A stretch of DNA of 64,000 nt from Xylanimonas cellulosilytica DSM 15894 (GTDB taxonomy: Bacteria > Actinomycetota > Actinomycetes > Actinomycetales > Cellulomonadaceae): NCBI RefSeq assembly GCF_000024965.1, contig NC_013530.1, positions 2,480,001 through 2,544,000 of the forward strand, in the 5' to 3' direction. This document shows, piece by piece, positions 54,715 to 63,007 of this stretch (position 1 is the stretch's first letter; the number at the start of each line of letters is the position of its first letter). The position numbers and the translations under genes were made by a program. A model generated the notes under the pieces. That model searched no databases, had not been told where the DNA came from, and was given only the letters and a program-made list of their open reading frames with translations.

Positions 54715-57700
54715 CATCGACGTCACCGGCATCCTCCAGGGCCTCAAGGGCTTCCAGCGCGACGCTGTCTATCACCTGATCGACCAGTTCTACCCGGCGT
54801 CCGGCGGCCCGGGTTCCCGAAGGTTCCTCATCGCGGACGAGACGGGACTCGGGAAGAGCATCGTCGCGCGCGGAGCCATCGCTCGGACGATCGAGATCCT
54901 CAACGAGGATCCACGCGTGGGGCGCATCGACGTCGTCTACATCTGTTCAAACCAAGACCTCGCCCGCCAGAACCTGCGACGGCTGAACGTCACCGGCGAA
55001 CGCGAACTGCCGCTGGCGACGCGCCTCACCCTCCTGGCGACGGTCCTGCCGCGGCTGTCTCAACAGGCCCGCGACGGCGCCAAGAAGGTCAACCTCATCT
55101 CCTTCACGCCCGCGACGTCGGGCATGGCCGGCGGCGGTTGGCGGACTGGGCTTTGGGAGGAACGAGCCCTGCTCGCCATCCTCTTGCGACCCTTGGCCAC
55201 GCGCGACGACGCCGACTGGGACTGCCTCGTCGACCTGCTGAAGGCGACCAAGGGCATCGAGCGGTTCCGTGCCGGAGTGGACGAGCTGACTGAGCGGCTT
55301 GGCGTCGTGGACCGCTCGATCGTCGTCGCGTTTGAGGAGCTCATCGGCGCGCGAACGGCCGAGCGCGACGGCGCAAGCATGGTTGGCCGAATGACAGCCC
55401 TCGTCGCTGAGCGCCGCTCCGGGCAGCACGTGCACTGGGAACGGATCGCGTCGCTGGTCGGTCAGCTCCGTCAGGCGCTGGCCAAGGCAAGCCTGACCGC
55501 GCTCGAGCCCGACCTCGTGATCCTCGACGAGTTCCAGAAGTTCCGGCAGCTCCTTGCCGCGCCAGAGACCAGCGAGGCGGCCGAGCTCGCCCACGCCATG
55601 TTCGAGTACGAGGGCGCGCGCGTGCTGCTGCTGTCGGCTACGCCGTACTCGCCGTTCACGCGCGCCGACGACGCCGAGGACAACCACTACAAGGACTTCC
55701 TCGAGACTGTCAGGTTCCTCGCCGGCTGGGATGCGGAACCGGTCAACGGCATCCGGGACGCACTCGAGCGATACCGCGGCGCGCTCGTCTCAGGTGGCGA
55801 CGCGGAGGCCGCCGCCGACGCCGTCCGTGCCGCGCTCCTGCCCTACATGACCCGCTCCGAGCGGCCCCAGGTCACCGACGGGTTCGCCGTGCGCGAGCTG
55901 CAGGTCGAGGTGCCTTCCCCCGACGACGTCGTCGAGTTTGCGACGCTCCGTTCGTTCGGCGAGCAGGTCGGTGCGCCGATCGACATCGAGTACTGGAAGT
56001 CGATCCCGTACTTCGCGAACTTCATGGACGGCTACAAGCCGGGCGAACGGGCACGCGCGGCTTTCGGGACAGACGAGGGTCGGCCGGCCGAGCAGTTGCT
56101 CGCCGCGACCCGGTCGCTTCAGGTCAGCGACCTGGAGTCCTTCCGCGCGGTCGACGCCGCGAACGGTTACCTGCGCGCGCTTCAGGCCGACACCGTCAAC
56201 CGCGGCTGGTGGCGGATGCTCTGGATGCCACCGTCCATGGCCTACCTCGAGCCGGGACCCGTCTATGAGGGGCTCGGTGCGCTGACCAAGCGTCTCGTCT
56301 TCTCGGCATGGTCGGGCGTACCGACATCGGTCGCGTCCCTCCTGTCCTACGCGGCAGACCGGGCCGTTGCTGCCGCGTCGTCTGGATTCCTCGTCGAGAA
56401 CACCGCCGCAGCCCGACTCAAGGTCGCCGACCGGTTCACCTACCGGACCCGAGCAGGAGAGGTGAGCTCCCTCTCGACACTCGCGCTCTTCTGGCCCCAT
56501 CCGACGCTCGCCCGACTGGGCGACCCGCTCGTCCTTGCCAGAACTGCGGGGCGTTCGATGGCCGCTGATGATGCGGAACGCATGGTCGGCGCCCAGCTGC
56601 CTGTCGCCGCCGAAGACTCCCGACCGTGGGACGCCTTCTACTCGATCGGGGGTCACCTTCCGCCCGACTCCGACGCGCGAGCGCTCGTTCTCGAGGCTGT
56701 CGGCGATGAGACCTCCGAAGAAGCGGATGCCGAGGTGCCCGACTCTGGCGTGCTCCGCCACGTCGACGAGGCTGTCAGTCGCGCTGCTGGTTCCACGCAC
56801 GAGTTCGGGCATCCTGACCTGCCACGACTTGCCCTGCACTCCCCTGGGAACATCGCACTCCGCGCGATCCGACGGATCGCCGGCCCCTCGGCGACAGACC
56901 GAGGCATTTGGACCGCGGCCTTCACCATCGCCGACGGCCTCCGAAGGCTCTTCGACCGCATCGACAGCGTCGCCACGCTCGTCGGCATCTACGGCGACGG
57001 ACAGGACCAGCCCTACTGGTCGTCGGTGCTCTCCTACTGCGCGGATGGCAACCTCCAAGCGGTCCTCGACGAGTACCTGTTCCAACTCCGCAGCGAGCTG
57101 CGCGGCGTCCATCCCGATGACACCGAGCTGATGAAGCTCGCGCGTCACGTCTCCGACGTGCTCCGACTCCGACCGGCCCGCTACGTCGGGCACGACACGA
57201 GCGCCGACCGCCGACCGATCCCGTTCCAGGCACGGTTCGCGCTGCGTTACGGCGCCCGGTTCGGTGACAACGCCGACGTCCGTGACGGTCAAGTCCGCGC
57301 GGCGTTCAACAGCCCGTTCGCACCGTTCGTCCTCGTCTCGACCAGCGTCGGGCAGGAAGGCATCGACTTCCACTGGTGGTGCCACGCCGTCGTCCACTGG
57401 AACCTGCCCCGCAACCCCGTCGACTTCGAGCAGCGCGAGGGACGGGTCAACCGGTTCGCCGGCCACGCGATCCGCCGCAACGTCGCAGTGGCGCACTGGC
57501 CCGACGTCCTGTCGTCGGACAGCCCCGACCCCTGGGCGACCGCGTTCGAACACGCCACTCGCGCGGAGCACGCTAGCAAGTTCGGCGAGTTCGCCCCGTG
57601 GTGGGTCTACCCAGGTCCCGCACAGGTCCAGCGGATCATCGCCCGCTACCCGCTCAGCCGCGATCACGATCGGTACGAGCGGCTCCGAGACGACCTCGCT

Positions 57701-57832
57701 CTCTACCGGCTGACGCTCGGCCAGCCGCGGCAGGAGGACATGGTCGACCTGCTCCGGAAGCGCGGTGTTGACGGCCAGCAGGCACCGACCATCGACCTGC
57801 GGCCACCGGCGCGAGGCCCGGTCTCGTCATAG
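54707..57832 (+). CDS. SF2/SNF2-like helicase (third gene of the three-gene operon)
   Basis: 1041 aa. QRDAVYHLIDQFY precedes Walker A FLIADETGLGKSIVARG (~residue 45). Walker B is DLVILDEFQKF (DEFQ in place of DEAH, ~273), motif III VLLLSATPYSPF (~311), motif V VLVSTSVGQEGIDFHWW and motif VI FEQREGRVNRFAGHA (~908). A long insert of about 550 residues separates the two lobes. All ATPase motifs are intact. The extra in-frame upstream sequence lies in the PLD gene and is not needed. Its last 6 bp overlap the convergent relaxase stop. Confidence 0.85.
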   Translation: MTDIDVTGILQGLKGFQRDAVYHLIDQFYPASGGPGSRRFLIADETGLGKSIVARGAIARTIEILNEDPRVGRIDVVYICSNQDLARQNLRRLNVTGERELPLATRLTLLATVLPRLSQQARDGAKKVNLISFTPATSGMAGGGWRTGLWEERALLAILLRPLATRDDADWDCLVDLLKATKGIERFRAGVDELTERLGVVDRSIVVAFEELIGARTAERDGASMVGRMTALVAERRSGQHVHWERIASLVGQLRQALAKASLTALEPDLVILDEFQKFRQLLAAPETSEAAELAHAMFEYEGARVLLLSATPYSPFTRADDAEDNHYKDFLETVRFLAGWDAEPVNGIRDALERYRGALVSGGDAEAAADAVRAALLPYMTRSERPQVTDGFAVRELQVEVPSPDDVVEFATLRSFGEQVGAPIDIEYWKSIPYFANFMDGYKPGERARAAFGTDEGRPAEQLLAATRSLQVSDLESFRAVDAANGYLRALQADTVNRGWWRMLWMPPSMAYLEPGPVYEGLGALTKRLVFSAWSGVPTSVASLLSYAADRAVAAASSGFLVENTAAARLKVADRFTYRTRAGEVSSLSTLALFWPHPTLARLGDPLVLARTAGRSMAADDAERMVGAQLPVAAEDSRPWDAFYSIGGHLPPDSDARALVLEAVGDETSEEADAEVPDSGVLRHVDEAVSRAAGSTHEFGHPDLPRLALHSPGNIALRAIRRIAGPSATDRGIWTAAFTIADGLRRLFDRIDSVATLVGIYGDGQDQPYWSSVLSYCADGNLQAVLDEYLFQLRSELRGVHPDDTELMKLARHVSDVLRLRPARYVGHDTSADRRPIPFQARFALRYGARFGDNADVRDGQVRAAFNSPFAPFVLVSTSVGQEGIDFHWWCHAVVHWNLPRNPVDFEQREGRVNRFAGHAIRRNVAVAHWPDVLSSDSPDPWATAFEHATRAEHASKFGEFAPWWVYPGPAQVQRIIARYPLSRDHDRYERLRDDLALYRLTLGQPRQEDMVDLLRKRGVDGQQAPTIDLRPPARGPVSS

Positions 57833-60800
57833 ATGTGGTGCCTGGTGGTGGGCGAGGTCTAGATGCGACGACCGACCTACGAGCTGCTCTACCGTGCGGA
57901 CGCGGGCAATCGCCTCCAGGACGCGATCGCGATCGCGCGACTGCGCGACCGAGGCTGGCACCGCCGCGGCGACGGACCGCCTGCCGCTTGCCGAGTAGCG
58001 ATCGCGGTAGGCGGCCTCGACCGCGATGGCGTGGCTCCACGCGCGCCGCGCGTCCGCGCCGCTCGGCTCGTCGCCGATGCCCGCGATCCACCGCGCCCCA
58101 TCGCGGATTGCGCCCTCCGCCAGGGCTGCGGCGCGCTGCTCGATGAGGTCGGCGCGCTCGTCGAGCGCGGCTCGGGTCTCGTCGTCGAAGTCCCCATGCG
58201 CTCGTGGGATGAGTCCGGCGATGAGGTCTGGCTCGTTCGTCCGCGTTCGGCCGGTCAGGTTCCAGAGTCGCCAGGTGATGACGGCGGCGACGTCGTCGGC
58301 GTCTGCGAAGCCGCGGCCGTCGATGGCCCGGCTGACGACGTCGTCGACGTTGACGCCCGCGGCGTCGAGTCGCCACAGTTCGTTGCACAGTGCCCCGTAT
58401 GCCTCGGAGGCGACCACCTCGTCGACGTTCGTGGTGCGCTCCCCCGCAGCATCGAGCGCATGCGCGATGACGCGGGGCCAGCGGTCGGCCTGGGCGAGCG
58501 TTGCGATGGTCTCGTACTCGGCGGCGAGTTGCGCGATGGAGGCGTACCGGTCCTGTTCGGCGGCGATGGTCTCGTGCGCGGAGAGTTCACCGCCCGTGTG
58601 GGCGAGGACTCCGGCCAGGACCGACTGCGCGGTGACCGCTCCGTTGACGGGGTGGGCGTGCAGATCGTCGGGGCAGTCGAGGGCGACGTAGGCGGTGTTG
58701 GCGTCGCGGCCTCGGGTCATCGCGACGTAGAGGTTCTCGCGGGTCGCGCCGGGCGCGACGACGACGTGGCACGTGTCCACGGTCATGCCCTGGGCGCGGT
58801 AGGCGGTCACGGCGTAGCCAAGGTCGAGGTGCTGGGCGACGTACTCGGTGGGCAGGACGACGGCGGCGCCGTACGTGTAGCCCTCGCGGCGGACCTCGAC
58901 GTCGCCGCTGCGGTGTACGTCGATGATCCGCCAGCGGTCGCCGTTGCGGACCCAGCCACCGCGCGGCGTGCGTAGCGCGCGGTCGTTGCGGCGGGTGATG
59001 ACGAGGTCGCCGACGGAGGCTGCGGCGTCGTCGGCGAGGGAGACCTCGCGGTCGGGCAGGGTGTCGCCGTCGAGGATGCGCTCGGCGCGGGCACGAGCGT
59101 TGAGCTCGCGGACGTGGTCGGCAGAGTCGGTGACCAGGAGGGTGCGGCGGCCGGCGCGGATGTCGGCCCGCCAGGCGGCGTAGGCGGCGTCGACCATCTC
59201 CGTGCCGGTGCCCGCCCGGACCCGTCCCCGGGCGATGTACGTGTCGATGACCTCAACCTCGCCCGAGCGCAGGGCGAGGGAGGCGTCCTTCTCCCACTCG
59301 TTGATGAAGCGGTGGACCTCGGTCAGGTGGGCGACGTCGCCGCGCCGCTCGTGGCGCAGGAGCGAGAACGCTCCCCCGGCGTCGACGGACTGGAGCTGGG
59401 CGTGGTCACCGACGAGGAGCACCTTGGCGCCCGCCGCAGCGGCGAGGGCGGTGATGCGGTCGAGGGTCAGAGTGGAGGCGAGCGTTGCCTCGTCGATGAT
59501 GACGAGCTGCCCCGCGTGGAAGTCGGCTCGGCCGCGGTCGTGCTCGTGGAGCCACTTGGCGGTGTTGTCGCACGCGATGGCGAGGTCCTCGGCGAGGACC
59601 TTCGCCGCTGCCGCGGACGGGGCGAGGCCGACGACGGAGCCGGGACCGTACTGGATCGTCCAGGCACGCCGGAGCGCGCTCATCGCCGTCGTCTTCCCTG
59701 CGCCGGCCGGACCGATGAGCAGGTCAATCTGACGGCCCGACGTCGAGACCACCCCCAACGCGTGACGTTGCTCCCCGGAGAGGGGCGGGTCGACGACCTC
59801 CCGATTCGCGGCCGCGAGCGCCGCGGTGACGACGACGGGTGCGGTGCGGTTCTCGCCGCGGTCGATGAGGCGTTGTTCGGCGTCGAGGATCTCGTGCGAG
59901 GACATGGCCACGGTGTGCGCGGGCCGGAAGCGGCTGGTGCCGTCCTCGCGGCGGAAGGCAGCCGGGGTGGCGGCGAGGTCGGGCGGTGTCAGGCGGACGG
60001 ACTGGGCTTCGGCCGATGCGACCACCACGGCGACGAGCCGCTCGCGGTCGGCGGTGGTGGCGAAGCGCCACCCCATCGTCTGCCGGGACGTCTCGGCCCA
60101 CAGGTTCCAGTGCCGCCACGTGGAGCGCTTCTCCCCTACAGCGGCGACGACCCGAGCGCCTACCTCGGCGATCAGGTCGGCGGGCACCCGGTCGACCGTC
60201 AGCGCAGGTGAGGCAACGCTCCGTGTCAACGCTCGCGCCCACGCCGTCGGGTCACCGCCAATGTGCCTGGTAGCTCGGGTACGCCAGCCGGCGCTGAGGT
60301 CAGCGAGCGAGTGGATCTGCTTCTCGGGGCGGGTGTCGAGGGTGGCCTGAGCGCGCAGCCGGATGATCGTCGCCGACGACGGTCGCCTTCCCCGAGTCGC
60401 GGTGTACTCGTCGACGAGGCGGTCGGTCTCCTCGTCGATGGCGCGCGAGCGGGACGAGAACTCGTCAATGAGCGTCTCGGGCACCCCCGCGATCTCCCAC
60501 GCGACCGAGCGGCTCTCGCCGCGGTCGCGCTGCTCCCACCCGACGCCGAACTCGGCCGCCATCCGGTCGGCGAGGACGGCGTTGTAGTACTCGCTCAGCG
60601 CGACGGTCGCGGCGTGGATCGGCCGCCCGTCGAGGCTGCGCCACTGGCCGTCGCGCAGGGTCTTGACCTTGTTGGAGACGACGACGTGCGTGTGCAGTTG
60701 CGGGTCGTTGGCGCGGGAGTCGTAGTGGTCGAACGCAGCGGCAGCGATGCCGACGACGGCCTCCTGGTTCACCGAGTGCGAGCCCGTCCGCGTCGCGGCG

Positions 60801-61357
60801 ATATCGCGCTCGAACAGTGCGATCACGTCCGCTACGGCCGCGTGGTGGACGTCGGCGATCCGGGCCTGGGTGTCGGCGTCGGCGAGCGCCCAGAGGACGG
60901 AGACGGACTTGCTCACCGAGAACGTGAGGTCATACCCCGCAACTGCGGTGCGGGTTCCCCTCCTCTCCTCCTCGGCGGTGATCGCGGCGACAGCGTCCGC
61001 ACGCTCTCCCGCCGACAGAGACTCCGGCAGCTTGCCGACGCGCGTCTCGATCCGGTCCCCCGGTGTTGAGAACTGCGGGTAAGGCTTGCCGAGAGCGACG
61101 TCCGGGTTGGTGGGGTCGACGCCGTGGCCCAGCAGACGCACGAGGTGACCAGGCGTAACGGCGTCGCCAGCCGCTAGCTCGCCGTTGCCGAACGCGGCGA
61201 CGCCCGAGCCCATCCAGAACCCAGGAGGCGTGCCCTCGTCGAGGTAGTACCGCGTCAGCGGCGTGCCGAGCGACCGGTTGCCATCCCCGCTGACCACGGA
61301 GCGCAGCAGGTACTCGTACCCGTTGCCCGCGCTCATGACTCGCAACGAGACCGTCAC
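57827..61357 (-). CDS. MobF/TrwC-type conjugative relaxase with C-terminal helicase
   Basis: 1176 aa. The N-terminal relaxase opens TVSLRVMSAGNGYEYLLRSVVSGDG, then the Tyr pair TRYYLDEGTPPGFW, FSVSKSVSVLWALAD and the histidine triad LHTHVVVSNKV: the complete nick-site enzyme. A RecD/TraI-like SF1 helicase follows, with Walker A LIGPAGAGKTTAMSALRRA (~residue 548), IIDEATLAS and AQLQSVDAGGAFS, VTAYRAQGMTVD and YVAMTRGRDAN. GTG 61357 has GGAGGTGACGAGG just upstream and matches the usual family N-terminus; ATG 61372 is 5 codons earlier. It would nick and unwind the element for transfer. No T4SS genes are in the window. Confidence 0.92.
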   Translation of the reverse strand: MTVSLRVMSAGNGYEYLLRSVVSGDGNRSLGTPLTRYYLDEGTPPGFWMGSGVAAFGNGELAAGDAVTPGHLVRLLGHGVDPTNPDVALGKPYPQFSTPGDRIETRVGKLPESLSAGERADAVAAITAEEERRGTRTAVAGYDLTFSVSKSVSVLWALADADTQARIADVHHAAVADVIALFERDIAATRTGSHSVNQEAVVGIAAAAFDHYDSRANDPQLHTHVVVSNKVKTLRDGQWRSLDGRPIHAATVALSEYYNAVLADRMAAEFGVGWEQRDRGESRSVAWEIAGVPETLIDEFSSRSRAIDEETDRLVDEYTATRGRRPSSATIIRLRAQATLDTRPEKQIHSLADLSAGWRTRATRHIGGDPTAWARALTRSVASPALTVDRVPADLIAEVGARVVAAVGEKRSTWRHWNLWAETSRQTMGWRFATTADRERLVAVVVASAEAQSVRLTPPDLAATPAAFRREDGTSRFRPAHTVAMSSHEILDAEQRLIDRGENRTAPVVVTAALAAANREVVDPPLSGEQRHALGVVSTSGRQIDLLIGPAGAGKTTAMSALRRAWTIQYGPGSVVGLAPSAAAAKVLAEDLAIACDNTAKWLHEHDRGRADFHAGQLVIIDEATLASTLTLDRITALAAAAGAKVLLVGDHAQLQSVDAGGAFSLLRHERRGDVAHLTEVHRFINEWEKDASLALRSGEVEVIDTYIARGRVRAGTGTEMVDAAYAAWRADIRAGRRTLLVTDSADHVRELNARARAERILDGDTLPDREVSLADDAAASVGDLVITRRNDRALRTPRGGWVRNGDRWRIIDVHRSGDVEVRREGYTYGAAVVLPTEYVAQHLDLGYAVTAYRAQGMTVDTCHVVVAPGATRENLYVAMTRGRDANTAYVALDCPDDLHAHPVNGAVTAQSVLAGVLAHTGGELSAHETIAAEQDRYASIAQLAAEYETIATLAQADRWPRVIAHALDAAGERTTNVDEVVASEAYGALCNELWRLDAAGVNVDDVVSRAIDGRGFADADDVAAVITWRLWNLTGRTRTNEPDLIAGLIPRAHGDFDDETRAALDERADLIEQRAAALAEGAIRDGARWIAGIGDEPSGADARRAWSHAIAVEAAYRDRYSASGRRSVAAAVPASVAQSRDRDRVLEAIARVRTVEQLVGRSSHLDLAHHQAPHL

Positions 61358-61545
61358 CCTCGTCACCTCCATCAGAGAGGTGCGCCGCACGTACGACGGG
61401 CTAGGAAGCGCGGCCCACGGCCGTCGTCTGGCTGGTACGTATGACCCCGCCGCTCTGGACCTGGGACCACTCGAGGCCCAGCCTCCAGGCAAGTTCACCC
61501 GACCATCCCCCGAAACATGAAGCGACGAAGGAGTACGTTCCAAGA

Positions 61546-61953
61546 ATGGTCCGCATACAGCGTGCGTCCAGTCTGGCCGCAGCGCTCCTTGTAGGGTGCT
61601 GCTGCGCGCTGACCGCGGGCTGCACGTCCTCACGAGACAGCCGCCCATGCACCGGATGTACGTCCGCCGAGAACCGGTTCCTCAACGGGTTCGCGGACCA
61701 GTACGGCGTGACGCCGGCAGAGTTCTATGGCTCCCGCGTAATCGACAACCCGGACGACAAGTCGATTGCCAAGTACCTCCGGATAGCCCACAACGTTTGC
61801 GACTCATTCGCGTCAGGGATGGACGTGAACGAGGTGACCGACGCGTACACGTCACAGACGGATGGCTCCGAGACGCAGGTGATGCAGGCGATCGGAATGA
61901 TCACAACGGCGGGGATCTACATGTGCCCGGACGACAGTGGTATCGCACCGTAG
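61546..61953 (+). CDS. Small lipoprotein (DUF732-like)
   Basis: 135 aa. Signal peptide ending in the lipobox LTAGC, then CTGCTSAENRFLNGFADQYGV and a helical body (AKYLRIAHNVCDSFASGMD) resembling DUF732 exported proteins with conserved cysteines. A TACGTT -10 box ends 6 bp before the ATG (leaderless). It is divergent from the relaxase and followed by a second lipoprotein gene 7 bp later. Confidence 0.75.
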   Translation: MVRIQRASSLAAALLVGCCCALTAGCTSSRDSRPCTGCTSAENRFLNGFADQYGVTPAEFYGSRVIDNPDDKSIAKYLRIAHNVCDSFASGMDVNEVTDAYTSQTDGSETQVMQAIGMITTAGIYMCPDDSGIAP

Positions 61954-61960
61954 GCCACAG

Positions 61961-62296
61961 ATGGCACGTGCCTCAGCGCGGAGGGTCGCGGTGGCCGTTG
62001 CCGCTGTCTTGGTCCTCCTCACCGCGTGCTCAGACGACCACGCAGAGTTCATCGAGCGCGCACGCGCTTCGCTAGATGAAGGTGGCAACCAGAACGTGTC
62101 GTCAATGTCCGACGACGACCTTGCGGACATCGGCACAGCGATCTGTCTGATCGCCACAACCGAGGACCCGGGACTCTTCCAAGAAGCTGTCGATCGTGCA
62201 GCGATATACCACGAGCAGATCGGATCCCAGGATGACTGGGACCGACTTCTCGTCATCGCGCACGAGACGCTATGCCCAGAAGCCGACCCGGGCTGA
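61961..62296 (+). CDS. Small hypothetical lipoprotein
   Basis: 111 aa. Signal peptide with lipobox LLTAC, then SDDHAEFIERARASLDEGG and a helical domain with two more cysteines (TAICLIATTED, HETLCPEAD). Similar in plan to the preceding gene (lipobox plus Cys-paired helical domain), so the two may be diverged duplicates. Start ATG 61961, 7 bp after the previous stop: an operon. Confidence 0.7.
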   Translation: MARASARRVAVAVAAVLVLLTACSDDHAEFIERARASLDEGGNQNVSSMSDDDLADIGTAICLIATTEDPGLFQEAVDRAAIYHEQIGSQDDWDRLLVIAHETLCPEADPG

Positions 62297-62613
62297 CCAT
62301 CACGGGCTTGACCGCGACGTTCCCCCAGCCACTTCGGCACTGCGAGCCCGGTACGCACTCAGTTGAGTGATGGTGGACTCGCCGAGCAGCCCCGGCGACC
62401 GCCGCCGAAGCTGAGCAGGGTCGGCAGTCTCCCTGGTGATTCACCCTCGACTTATCCACATCTTCGTCCGATCGGAACCGACGTTGCGCCTTGCTGTGCG
62501 ATGTTCGAACCGGCTGAGCAAGAGGTGTGGCGGCTCTGATGGGGCGTGTGTACGTGGCGCGTCGAGGGTGCGGCCGAGGGGCGGCACCGCGGGTGCGTAA
62601 GGAGGTGATCGGG
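62297..62613. other. Intergenic region between lipoprotein and integrase remnant
   Basis: No gene seen. It contains a perfect TTATCCACA DnaA-box consensus at about 62452-62460 and, at its right end, an unusually complete Shine-Dalgarno, TAAGGAGGTGATC (62598-62610). Confidence 0.4.
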
Positions 62614-62980
62614 ATGGCGACGACGGCGGTGGAGGTTGGGCTGCGCGTGGGCGACTCCGAGTGGGACGAGTTCATCGACCACCTCGCCAAACGCAAGCTC
62701 GAGCTCGGCACCTGCGGCCGCGCCTACGGCACCGGCTGCCAACACGAACACGCATGCATCCCGCTGCCCCATGCTCCGCCCCGACCCCGCCCAGCACAGC
62801 ACCGCACAGCAGGCTGGAAGCGATCATCGACTCTCTCACCGAGCGCATCGCCGAAGCCCCGCCCACGGCTGGGTGGGCGAGGTAGACGGACTACAGGCCA
62901 GCCTCAACGCTGCACGGCTCAAGCTCGTCCAGATGCAACGCACCGCGACGAACCTCGGGATGCCCAGAATGCCGCGATAG
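62614..62980 (+). pseudogene. Broken C-terminal fragment of a tyrosine-type site-specific integrase
   Basis: The segment after ATG 62614 encodes EFIDHLAKRKLELGTCGRAY and GTGCQHEHACI, then shifts frame: RCPMLRPDPAQ continues in a second frame, RLEAIIDSLTERIAEAPPTAGW in a third, and GWVGEVDGLQASLNAARLKLV back in the second. In order, these are the conserved C-terminal tail of a large actinobacterial integrase/transposase family (LGTCGRxxGTxCxHEHACxRCPMLxPDP). At least three indels and loss of the whole catalytic domain make it dead. It marks the right edge of the element. Confidence 0.75.
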
Positions 62981-63007
62981 CCCCGGAACCTGCGTGGCCC
63001 CCGCGCC

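Noticed and set aside
55790-57667. 625-aa minus-strand ORF opposite the SF2 helicase
   Set aside because: Shadow; the plus-strand frame has the complete helicase motif set.
61373-61545. oriT candidate between relaxase and lipoprotein genes
   Set aside because: The region is the expected place and contains repeated TACG words, but no clear inverted repeat with a recognisable MobF nick site could be defended.
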